Origin: Curvibacter sp. AEP1-3
GTDB taxonomy: Bacteria > Pseudomonadota > Gammaproteobacteria > Burkholderiales > Burkholderiaceae_C
Direction of reading: 5' to 3'
Assembly (NCBI RefSeq): GCF_002163715.1
Contig: NZ_CP015698.1
Location: 4,105,674 to 4,169,673, forward strand
Length of the DNA: 64,000 nt
Positions 46,525 through 54,009 of the stretch are shown here, in pieces (within the stretch, counting starts at the first letter, position 1; each line of letters opens with the position of its first letter). Both the position numbers and the translations under genes were made by a program. The notes beneath the pieces were generated by a model, which saw nothing but the letters and a program-made list of their open reading frames with translations, had not been told where the DNA came from and did no database searches.

Positions 46525-47061
46525 ATGAGTCCTCAAAGAGAACATCCGATAATTTCTGTACTCACAAAGGGTATCTGCTTGGAGCTTCACGAAGTCAGAA
46601 ACCAAGGGCTTATCAGGGCAGCCTTGATACTTCTCTACAGCGGGATGGACCAAGTTAGTTACTTAGCGATGAAGCCCGGAACAAAAGACTCGAGCAGAAA
46701 GGTTTTTGCAGATTGGGTCGAAAAATACGTGGTCTTGCAAGGAGCAACTGTAGTAACCGGCATGGAGCTATACGCGGCTCGGTGTGCTATGTTGCACAAG
46801 TACGGAACTGAAGCAAAACTTCACGTGGACGGCGAAGTCACTCGACAAATTGCGATTTGCGCAGGTGGGCCTAAGACTGTCTACTTTGACCCCGTTAATC
46901 CAGCTTTGATTTGCATTGAAGTCAATTATCTAATTGACGCTTTTTTGGACGGGGTCATGCAATTTACAAGGGACCTGGAAGGGTCCGACCAAGCGTACCG
47001 GAACCTTGTAAACGAAAGACTCCATCAAATGATGGATGTATTCACAAGAACTGAGCCTTAA
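46525..47061 (+). CDS. HEPN-type protein (transposon cargo)
   Basis: A helical protein of 178 residues. ELYAARCAMLHKYGTEA (81-97) holds the Rx4H motif (Arg86, His91) typical of HEPN RNases and abortive-infection proteins; the preceding RAALILLYSGMDQVSYLAMK is the usual long helix. ATG 46525 has CTGGAG upstream and is preferred over 46486. It is divergent from the RHH gene and convergent with the transposase, the two stop codons sharing TTAA. RNA cleavage is inference from the motif. Confidence 0.72.
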   Translation: MSPQREHPIISVLTKGICLELHEVRNQGLIRAALILLYSGMDQVSYLAMKPGTKDSSRKVFADWVEKYVVLQGATVVTGMELYAARCAMLHKYGTEAKLHVDGEVTRQIAICAGGPKTVYFDPVNPALICIEVNYLIDAFLDGVMQFTRDLEGSDQAYRNLVNERLHQMMDVFTRTEP

Positions 47062-48854
47062 GCAAAGTTTCGTTGGAAGTACAGAATGTCCTCTAGCGCT
47101 ATAGGCGCCTTTGCCAGTCCCAGCCGCATGGCCGGCGTTTGCTTATCGTCTCCCGGCTTGCAGTAGTTGTAGAAAACCCTAAATATCTCCAACGCTTTAG
47201 CCAGATTCTCCGGGTTGTAGGCGCTGTATCCATACCAAGTGCGGCCTTCAGAGCTGGCGGTGTGGATGGACCGCTCTGCAAGCGATAGCCGTCGTCGGGC
47301 CTGCATGAAGAACCGGTCGACGGCATGCAGACTGGCCTTCAGGTACAGCCGGGCTTGATGGTCTTCTTCGTAGTCGCCCATATCAGTGAGCCAGCAGACC
47401 TTTTTAGCGGGTTCACTCATGTTAGGCATAGGGTGGTTCACCCAGAGGTCCTTGTAGACACCCATCTCTACGGGGTTGGCCATCTCTATCTTCATCATCA
47501 GCAGTCGAAGGTGCTCGTCTTCCACTCCGGGATACGCTGCGGCGATGTCTCGCATCCGTGCCTTTGCCCTGGCAACCGCGGCCTCTTTCTGGTTAACGGT
47601 TGCCTCCTTCATGACAGACACAAACCAAGCGTCGGCGGTTCGCTGCTTCACGCGCTCGGCAAAGGCGCCTAAGAAAGCCGCGCGCATGCCGCTGTCCTGG
47701 TCCATGTAACAGCGCACCTTCTCCGCGTTCTGCAGCAAGGTAGCAAGCAGGTGGAAGTGGCCGTGCAAGGTGTATTGGTCCTTGATTTGCACGCCTTTGC
47801 TTGGGAGGGTCGTTTCTGTACTAGCGTCTTCTGCTTCGATATCTTCCCGAGCCTGGGCGTCCTCGTAGTGTGCGTGGATGTCTTCCTCTAGGCCTTCCTC
47901 GAAGGCCGCGGACTTGTAGCGCTTGGACTTGGACTTTCGAAGCTTGGAGTCCTCTACAGCGGCTTCGTAGTCAGACGACAGCCAGACCCGGGCAAACTTC
48001 CGGTAGGCTTCGTACTCCCCTAAATCGCCATTCAAGGTAGCTTCCGCCTCTACCTTGTTCGCGTCCATCGCAGCGTCAAAGTTCACGTTAAAGCCGAAGA
48101 CATAACCCGAGGTCAGGTCCGCACTGGCTACCGCGGTCAAGGCGACGTTACGCCGGTCCTTGCGAGTCGACCAATTGACGTTGTGCACCTGGCGGTCCAG
48201 CGCAATGTACATGGAGGGCAGCGCCATCCCCTGCACCAGTTGTTGCTCTCGCTTTCCTGCGAAAGCCATGCATTGGCGGTGAATGAGGGCTATCTTGCCG
48301 TAGACGCTTTTAGGGTCCAGCCCCGTTACCTCGGAGATACGCTTGAGCGGCATCTTGTTCATGAGGAGCGCGAACACCTCCCGATTCTTGTGAGGCTTTC
48401 GTTGGCGGGCATGTGGGGCGGCTGCGCCCGCAAAGGTCTTACGGCAGGCGTTACAGCGCCAGCGAGGGGTTCCTGATGGCGTTTTGCCATTGCGCACGTA
48501 GAAGCCCGGCGTCTCTACCGGAACCTTACGGCTGGTGCAGACATCGTTCGGGCAGCAGGTCTGCTTGGCATCGAAGATATGCGCGGACAGCCGGCCTAAT
48601 TCCTGGGCGATGGCCTCGTTACTGCGCAATGGATTCTTGCTGCCACACATTCCACACACCATGCGCGCGTTATCCCGATTGCTGCTGGCCCGGATGTAGT
48701 CGCCAGCTTGAGAACTTGTTCCTTTGGGCCTACGAACGCGATTGAGCGTCTCTTGGACTCCAAAAGCCGCGCATTTGATGTTTTTGCAGAAGTTGACCTG
48801 GACCCCCGAGAAGGGCTCGGGGAAGCGGTAACCTGCCGGAGAAATCTTCGACAA
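47058..48854 (-). CDS. Large zinc-ribbon DDE-type transposase
   Basis: A 598-residue protein. Cysteine pairs at 23/28, 67/70, 100-101/106 and 134/137 form N-terminal zinc ribbons; RWRCNACRKTF (131-141) is like the InsA ribbon of IS1/IS1595 elements. A helix-turn-helix follows (about 160-195), then MYIALDRQVHNVNW with Asp220, a charged insert, CYMDQDSGM (Asp385), and a C-terminal EIFRVFYNYCKPGDDKQTPA, AMRLGLAKA typical of DDE transposases. It starts with TTG, one base after the T-run of a terminator; ATG at codon 65 is the alternative but would remove two ribbons. Twice the size of usual IS1595 transposases. Confidence 0.8.
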   Translation of the reverse strand: MSKISPAGYRFPEPFSGVQVNFCKNIKCAAFGVQETLNRVRRPKGTSSQAGDYIRASSNRDNARMVCGMCGSKNPLRSNEAIAQELGRLSAHIFDAKQTCCPNDVCTSRKVPVETPGFYVRNGKTPSGTPRWRCNACRKTFAGAAAPHARQRKPHKNREVFALLMNKMPLKRISEVTGLDPKSVYGKIALIHRQCMAFAGKREQQLVQGMALPSMYIALDRQVHNVNWSTRKDRRNVALTAVASADLTSGYVFGFNVNFDAAMDANKVEAEATLNGDLGEYEAYRKFARVWLSSDYEAAVEDSKLRKSKSKRYKSAAFEEGLEEDIHAHYEDAQAREDIEAEDASTETTLPSKGVQIKDQYTLHGHFHLLATLLQNAEKVRCYMDQDSGMRAAFLGAFAERVKQRTADAWFVSVMKEATVNQKEAAVARAKARMRDIAAAYPGVEDEHLRLLMMKIEMANPVEMGVYKDLWVNHPMPNMSEPAKKVCWLTDMGDYEEDHQARLYLKASLHAVDRFFMQARRRLSLAERSIHTASSEGRTWYGYSAYNPENLAKALEIFRVFYNYCKPGDDKQTPAMRLGLAKAPIALEDILYFQRNFA

Positions 48855-48889
48855 GAAAAAGCCCTCTAAACCGTTGCGGTTCAGAGGGC
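48855..48889 (-). terminator. Replacement terminator at the right transposon end
   Basis: Read on the minus strand, GCCCTCTGAACCG-CAA-CGGTTTAGAGGGC (13 positions, one mismatch) is followed by TTTTTC. It faces transcription entering from the dehydrogenase gene to the right and lies directly before the transposase TTG codon. Confidence 0.85.
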
Positions 48890-48914
48890 ATCTTAGGTAA
48901 TCAAGCCAAAATCG

Positions 48915-48939
48915 TCAACACTTTAAGCCACCGGCTAGG
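48915..48939 (-). repeat. Right terminal inverted repeat
   Basis: Inverse of the left terminal repeat with one change (G for T at the ninth base from the tip). Confidence 0.93.
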
Positions 48940-48961
48940 CGCGAGCCGGCGGGGCTTTTTT
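48940..48961. terminator. Right target duplication and right half of the disrupted terminator
   Basis: CGCGAGC (48940-48946) repeats the left flank; CGGCGGGGCTTTTTT continues the terminator whose other half is at 44311-44331. Confidence 0.9.
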
Positions 48962-49003
48962 ACGTCGGCACTTGGCGTTGTGCAGACCGGTGATGGTGGT
49001 GTG

Positions 49004-49873
49004 TCAGGACATGCCGTTACGGCTGGCCAGTTCCACAAACAAGCCGGCGTGGTCCAGTTCGGACAGGCCGTGCTCGATGCCTTCGGCATATAACTTTTCA
49101 AACAAGGTAGTAATCGGCGCATCAAAGCCCACCTCAGAGGCCGTGGCCAAGGCGTTACGCAGGTCCTTGATTTGCACGGTCATGCGGGCGCGGGGTGCAA
49201 AGTCGCGATCTACCATGCGCTGGCCGTGGACCTGCAGGATGCGGCTGTCCGCAAAACCGCCGGTGATGGCTTCTTTCACCTTGCCCATATTGGCACCGCC
49301 GCGTTCACACAGAAGCAGGGCTTCGGCCACGATGCCGATGGTGGCGCCCACGATCATCTGGTTGGCCAGCTTGGTAAGTTGGCCGGAGCCGATGGGCCCC
49401 ACATGGGTGGGGCGGCCGAAGATTTTGAGCACCGGCATGGCGCGCTCGAAGTTGGTGGCCTTGCCACCGGCCATGATGGCCAGCGTACCTTGCTCTGCCC
49501 CCAGCGTGCCGCCGGAGACAGGTGCATCCAGATAGTCCACACCGCGCTCGCTCAGGCGGGCGGCATGGTCGCGGGCTTCTACGGGTTTGATGGAAGACAT
49601 GTCCACCAGCAGTGTCCCCTGTTTGATGGCGTCTGCCGCGCCCAATTCAAACAACACGTGGCTGACGATGCCGCCGTGGTCCAGCATGGTGATGACCATG
49701 TCGGCCTCAGCGACGGCATGGGCGGCTGTGGGGTGAACGATGGCGCCGAATGCGATGAGGCGTTCCGCTTTGGCGGGGGTACGGTTCCAGACGTGGACAG
49801 TGTGGCCGGCTTCACAAAGGCGGCGCCCCATGGGAAACCCCATGAGACCGATGCCGAGAAGTGCTATTTTCAT
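49004..49873 (-). CDS. Beta-hydroxyacid dehydrogenase (3-hydroxyisobutyrate / tartronate-semialdehyde reductase family)
   Basis: A protein of 289 residues. MKIALLGIGLMGFPMGRRLC is the NAD(P) fold; DAPVSGGTLGAEQGTLAIMA is the substrate motif and GQLTKLANQMIVGATIG holds the catalytic Lys. ATG 49873 is preferred over 49894 because the Rossmann strand begins there. It may act as a 3-hydroxyisobutyrate dehydrogenase or 2-hydroxy-3-oxopropionate reductase; neighbours do not decide. Its terminator was split by the transposon. Confidence 0.9.
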   Translation of the reverse strand: MKIALLGIGLMGFPMGRRLCEAGHTVHVWNRTPAKAERLIAFGAIVHPTAAHAVAEADMVITMLDHGGIVSHVLFELGAADAIKQGTLLVDMSSIKPVEARDHAARLSERGVDYLDAPVSGGTLGAEQGTLAIMAGGKATNFERAMPVLKIFGRPTHVGPIGSGQLTKLANQMIVGATIGIVAEALLLCERGGANMGKVKEAITGGFADSRILQVHGQRMVDRDFAPRARMTVQIKDLRNALATASEVGFDAPITTLFEKLYAEGIEHGLSELDHAGLFVELASRNGMS

Positions 49874-49979
49874 GGTGTCAGTGTGCTCCTGCACCTGAGA
49901 ATAGCGCCGCCCCGTGAGGGGGGGAGAGGGTTTGTACCGTGAAGGCTGTCGAGGTGCTGACAGCCTTCACCGCAGCGGC

Positions 49980-50957
49980 TTACATCAGCAGATGTTCGCC
50001 CGCGTTGTCGCCGCCCAGGGTCACGTAGTTCACCTTGCGGATGTCCATGAGTTTCTTGCCACCGGCATAGCTGATGGAGCTTTGCACGTCCTGCTCCATT
50101 TCAATCAGCGTATCGGCCAGCTTGCCCTTGATGGGTTCCAGGATGCGCTTGCCTTCAACGTGCTTGTATTCGCCCTTGTTGAAGTCGCTGGCCGAGCCGT
50201 AGTACTCCTTGAACATGGCGCCATCGACTTCCACCGTTTTGCCGGGCGACTCTTCGTGGCCAGCAAACAGGGAGCCGATCATGACCATGCTGGCGCCGAA
50301 GCGGATGCTCTTGGCAATGTCACCATGGCTGCGGATGCCACCGTCGGCAATGATGGGCTTGGTGGCTACACGGGCACACCACTTGAGCGCGCTGAGCTGC
50401 CAGCCGCCGGTGCCGAAACCTGTCTTGAGCTTGGTGATGCAGACCTTGCCCGGGCCCACGCCGACCTTGGTGGCGTCCGCACCCCAGTTTTCCAGGTCAA
50501 TCACCGCTTCGGGGGTGGCTACGTTGCCGGCAATCACAAAGCTGCCGGGCAGGTGTTTCTTGAGGTAGATGATCATGTCGCGCACGCTGTCGGCATGGCC
50601 GTGGGCGATGTCGATGGTGATGTACTCGGGTGTCAGGCCCAGGGCGACCAGTTGGTCCACCGTGGCGTAGTCCGGCTTCTTCACACCCAGCGAAATGGAG
50701 GCAAACAGGTCCTTGGCGTGCATCTCCTGCACAAACTTCACGTTGTCCAGATCAAAGCGGTGCATCACGTAAAAGTAGCCATTGCGCGCCAGCCATTCGC
50801 AGATGGACTCGTCCACCACGGTTTTCATGTTGGCGGGTACTACCGGCAGGCGGAATTTGCGGCTGCCCAGCTCGACGCCGGCATCGCATTCAGAACGGCT
50901 CTCCACCCGGCATTTGCGGGGCAGCAAGAGGATGTTGTCGTAGTCAAAAATTTCCAT
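49980..50957 (-). CDS. guaC: GMP reductase (type 2)
   Basis: A 325-residue NADPH-dependent enzyme that deaminates GMP to IMP. The IMPDH-type barrel begins [40 protein letters not shown] carries the catalytic Cys, and [19 protein letters not shown] the phosphate site. The sequence is of the GuaC2 kind best known from Firmicutes rather than the E. coli kind, including the SSISYAGGK near the C-terminus. ATG 50957 is preferred to upstream codons. Its leader holds an attenuator-like fold. Confidence 0.93.
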   Translation of the reverse strand: MEIFDYDNILLLPRKCRVESRSECDAGVELGSRKFRLPVVPANMKTVVDESICEWLARNGYFYVMHRFDLDNVKFVQEMHAKDLFASISLGVKKPDYATVDQLVALGLTPEYITIDIAHGHADSVRDMIIYLKKHLPGSFVIAGNVATPEAVIDLENWGADATKVGVGPGKVCITKLKTGFGTGGWQLSALKWCARVATKPIIADGGIRSHGDIAKSIRFGASMVMIGSLFAGHEESPGKTVEVDGAMFKEYYGSASDFNKGEYKHVEGKRILEPIKGKLADTLIEMEQDVQSSISYAGGKKLMDIRKVNYVTLGGDNAGEHLLM

Positions 50958-51010
50958 GGTTCCCAAGCTCCTATCCAAAGTTTCAATACAAAACACTGAG
51001 CACTTGGACT

Positions 51011-51057
51011 GGCACCGGCCATAAAAAAACCGGGTGCCAATTGCTTGGGCCCGGTGC
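51011..51057 (-). promoter_or_regulatory. Attenuator-like leader of guaC
   Basis: On the minus strand, ACCGGGCCCAA pairs with TTGGCACCCGGT and is followed by seven T (51028-51022): an intrinsic terminator 65 bases before the guaC start, with no gene upstream that it could serve. GGCACCCGG can instead pair with CCGGTGCC (51018-51011), so the two folds exclude each other. A TACAAT box at 51066-51061 is just upstream. Confidence 0.6.
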
Positions 51058-51162
51058 TTGATTGTAGAAAGGTTGCGGCCGGCGCGGTATATGAATTTGC
51101 TTATGGCCGCCAAAATGTGGCGCACAAGGGAATCGTGTATGCCGCGGGTGTGGGCTCGCCGC

Positions 51163-51175
51163 CTTTCTACAATCA
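51163..51175 (+). promoter_or_regulatory. -10 element of uvrD; leaderless start likely
   Basis: CTTTCTACAATCA with TACAAT at 51168-51173 lies only 6 bases before the uvrD ATG at 51180. The same 13 bases occur inverted at 51059-51071, upstream of guaC. If TACAAT is used, the uvrD transcript would start at or next to the ATG. Confidence 0.5.
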
Positions 51176-51179
51176 CCCC

Positions 51180-53642
51180 ATGCATTCTTTCGCCGCCGCT
51201 GGCTCCACTCCCCCCCTGTTACACAACCTGAACCCGGAGCAGCTGGCCGCTGTGACCCTGCCTGCCGAGCACGCGCTCATTCTGGCGGGGGCAGGTTCTG
51301 GCAAAACGCGGGTGCTTACCACCCGCATCGCTTGGCTCTTGCAGAACGGCTATGTCTCACCCGGCGGCATCTTGGCGGTCACCTTTACCAACAAGGCGGC
51401 CAAGGAAATGATGACGCGTCTCTCCGCCATGTTGCCGGTGAACGTGCGGGGCATGTGGATTGGCACCTTTCACGGCCTGTGCAACCGCTTCCTGCGTGCG
51501 CATTACAAAAATGCCGGCTTGCCACAGGCCTTCCAGATCCTGGATACGCAAGACCAGCTCAGCGCCATCAAGCGCCTGTGCAAGCAATACAAGATTGACG
51601 ATGAGCGTTTTCCGCCCAAGCAGATGGCCTGGTTCATCGGCAACTGCAAGGAAGAGGGGCTGCGCCCCAAAGACGTGGTGGCCAGTGACCCGGACACCCG
51701 CAAGAAAATCGAGATTTACCAGCTCTACGAAGACCAGTGCCAGCGCGAAGGCGTGGTGGACTTTGGCGAGCTGATGCTGCGCAGTTACGAACTGCTGCGC
51801 GACAACGCGCCCATCCGCGAGCACTACCAGCGGCGCTTTCGCCACATCCTGATCGACGAGTTTCAAGACACCAACAAGCTGCAATACGCCTGGATCAAGA
51901 TGATTGCCGGTGTGGGGCAGGGCGGCAGTGATGCGGGTGCTGGCTCGGTGCTGGCGGTGGGCGATGACGACCAGAGCATTTACGCCTTCCGCGGTGCGCG
52001 GGTGGGCAACATGACGGACTTTGTGCGCGAGTTCGCGGTGCGCCAGCAGATCAAGCTGGAGCAAAACTACCGCAGCTACAGCAACATTCTGGACAGCGCC
52101 AACGCGCTCATCAGCCACAACAGCCGCCGCTTGGGCAAAAACCTGCGCACCGAGCAGGGCGCCGGCGAGCCGGTACGGGTGTACGAGGCGCCCAGCGACT
52201 TTGCCGAGGCGCAGTGGATGGTGGATGAGATGAAACAGCTCATCCGCGACGATGTGCCGCGCTCCGAGATTGCCGTGCTCTACCGCAGCAACGCGCAAAG
52301 CCGCGTGATTGAAACCGGGCTGTTCAACGCCGGCATTCCTTACCGCGTGTATGGCGGCCTGCGATTCTTCGAGCGGGCTGAAATCAAGCACGCGCTGGCG
52401 TATCTGCGCCTCTTGGAGAACCCCAACGACGACACCAGCTTTTTGCGGGTGGTCAACTTTCCGGCGCGCGGCATCGGTGCGCGCAGCATCGAGCAGTTGC
52501 AAGACCTGGCCAAGGCAACGGGCTGCTCGCTGCACGACGCAGTGAGCACGCTGACCGGCCGCCCCGGCGCCGTGATTGCCGGCTTTGTGGCCAAGCTCGA
52601 TGTCATGCGCGAGCAGACTGCCGACCTGAACCTCAAAGACATCATCAAGCTGATGCTGGAGCACAGCGGCCTGCTGGAGCACTACCGCAACGAGCGCGAA
52701 GGCGAAGACCGCGTCGAGAACTTGGACGAATTGGTCAACGCCGCCGAGAGCTTTGTGATGCAAGAGGGCTTCGGCCGCGAAGCCCCCGGCATGGCGCCGC
52801 TGGTCAGCAGCCCCGAGGCCTTGCTGAGCCAGAGCCCTGCCAGCCAGGGTTTGAGTGGCGAGGCCTTGATGACCGGCACGGATGCAGCACCCGATGAATT
52901 CGGCGACACCGGCGAAACCCTCTCTCCCTTGCAAGCCTTCCTGACCCACGCCGCGCTGGAAGCGGGCGACAACATGGCCGCTGCAGGGCAGGACGCCATC
53001 CAGCTCATGACCGTGCACTCCAGCAAGGGCCTGGAGTTCGACTGCGTGTTCATCACCGGCATGGAAGAGGGCTTGTTTCCCCACGAAAACTCCATGAGCG
53101 ACCATGACGGGCTGGAAGAAGAGCGCCGCTTGGCCTACGTGGCCATCACCCGCGCGCGCAAGCGCCTGTATCTCAGCCACTCGCAGACGCGCATGCTGCA
53201 CGGGCAGACGCGCTACAACCTCAAGAGCCGCTTCTTTGACGAGCTGCCCGAGGAATGCCTGAAGTACCTCACCCCCAAGCAGCAGGCGATGCCCGCAGGT
53301 GGTGGCATGGGCGGCGGTTTTGGCGGAGGAAGCTATGGCGGCGGGTCCGGCAACAGCTGGGGTGGCGGAGGATATGCTACGAATTCAGGAGCAGTTCGCG
53401 CATATTCCACGGGCGCTGGAAGCACATTTGGCGCGTATTCCGCCCCGCAGAAGGAAGTGGTGCGCAAAGAGGAGCCCACCGGCCTGCGCAAGGGGCAAAA
53501 AGTGTTTCATGCCAAATTCGGCGAGGGCATGGTGCTCACCCTGGAAGGTGCGGGTGACGATGCACGCGCACAGATCAACTTCCCCCGCCACGGCACCAAG
53601 TGGCTGGCGCTGAGCGTGGCCAAGCTCACGCCGGTACCTTGA
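51180..53642 (+). CDS. uvrD: ATP-dependent DNA helicase UvrD/PcrA
   Basis: An 820-residue superfamily 1A helicase of DNA repair. Motif I is [13 protein letters not shown], Ia [77 protein letters not shown] Gly-rich linker ([20 protein letters not shown]) separates the motor from a C-terminal Tudor-like RNA-polymerase-binding domain ([20 protein letters not shown]). An acidic/Ser insert follows residue 590. Divergent from guaC. Confidence 0.96.
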   Translation: MHSFAAAGSTPPLLHNLNPEQLAAVTLPAEHALILAGAGSGKTRVLTTRIAWLLQNGYVSPGGILAVTFTNKAAKEMMTRLSAMLPVNVRGMWIGTFHGLCNRFLRAHYKNAGLPQAFQILDTQDQLSAIKRLCKQYKIDDERFPPKQMAWFIGNCKEEGLRPKDVVASDPDTRKKIEIYQLYEDQCQREGVVDFGELMLRSYELLRDNAPIREHYQRRFRHILIDEFQDTNKLQYAWIKMIAGVGQGGSDAGAGSVLAVGDDDQSIYAFRGARVGNMTDFVREFAVRQQIKLEQNYRSYSNILDSANALISHNSRRLGKNLRTEQGAGEPVRVYEAPSDFAEAQWMVDEMKQLIRDDVPRSEIAVLYRSNAQSRVIETGLFNAGIPYRVYGGLRFFERAEIKHALAYLRLLENPNDDTSFLRVVNFPARGIGARSIEQLQDLAKATGCSLHDAVSTLTGRPGAVIAGFVAKLDVMREQTADLNLKDIIKLMLEHSGLLEHYRNEREGEDRVENLDELVNAAESFVMQEGFGREAPGMAPLVSSPEALLSQSPASQGLSGEALMTGTDAAPDEFGDTGETLSPLQAFLTHAALEAGDNMAAAGQDAIQLMTVHSSKGLEFDCVFITGMEEGLFPHENSMSDHDGLEEERRLAYVAITRARKRLYLSHSQTRMLHGQTRYNLKSRFFDELPEECLKYLTPKQQAMPAGGGMGGGFGGGSYGGGSGNSWGGGGYATNSGAVRAYSTGAGSTFGAYSAPQKEVVRKEEPTGLRKGQKVFHAKFGEGMVLTLEGAGDDARAQINFPRHGTKWLALSVAKLTPVP

Positions 53643-53658
53643 CTTTTTGGAGACCCCG

Positions 53659-53979
53659 ATGAGCCTGGACATTGCGAACACCCCACCGGCGCCGTACTAC
53701 GCCGTCATCTTCACCAGCCTGCGTACCGCCGTCGATGAGGGCTATGGCGACATGGCCGAAAAGATGGTGGCGCTCGCCGCGCAGCAGCCCGGTTTTCTGG
53801 GCGTAGAGTCCGCGCGCGACGGGCTGGGTATCACCGTGTCGTACTGGAAAGATCTCGAGTCCATCCGCGCCTGGAAGGCCCATGCCGAGCACCAGGTCGC
53901 GCAGCAGTTGGGCCACGAAAAATGGTACGCAGCCTTCAAGACTCGCATTGCCAAAGTCGAGCGGGACTACGCGCTCTGA
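53659..53979 (+). CDS. Antibiotic-biosynthesis-monooxygenase-fold (ABM) protein
   Basis: A 106-residue ferredoxin-like-fold protein. YYAVIFTSLRTAVDEGYGD, QPGFLGVESARDGLGITVSY and AWKAHAEHQVAQQLGHEKWY are typical of ABM-domain proteins, which include heme-degrading and quinol monooxygenases; the substrate is unknown. TTTTGGAGACC precedes the ATG. It lies 16 bases after uvrD. Confidence 0.85.
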   Translation: MSLDIANTPPAPYYAVIFTSLRTAVDEGYGDMAEKMVALAAQQPGFLGVESARDGLGITVSYWKDLESIRAWKAHAEHQVAQQLGHEKWYAAFKTRIAKVERDYAL

Positions 53980-54009
53980 TAGCGCTCGCCCACGCGCTGA
54001 CCTAGCCCC

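Larger units (their letters stand above)
44332..48939. mobile_element. 4.6 kb cargo-bearing transposon inserted in an intrinsic terminator
   Basis: The element is bounded by 25-base terminal inverted repeats beginning CCTAGCCG(T/G)TGGCTTAAAG that match at 24 of 25 positions, and flanked by a 7-base duplication (CGCGAGC). It carries a transposase (47058-48854), an EEP nuclease, an RHH regulator with a partner gene, a HEPN-type protein and a 100-residue protein. Base composition is lower in GC than the flanks. The insertion point is the loop of the helicase terminator, and the element has its own inward-facing terminator near each end. I do not recognise a named family. Confidence 0.93.

Noticed and set aside
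49941..49968. Perfect 10-pair hairpin (GAAGGCTGTC/GACAGCCTTC) after guaC
   Set aside because: It may mark the guaC 3' end, but no U-tract follows on either strand, so I do not call a terminator.
51357..53201. 614-codon minus-strand reading frame opposite uvrD
   Set aside because: Antisense to an intact helicase with all motifs; no supporting signals.
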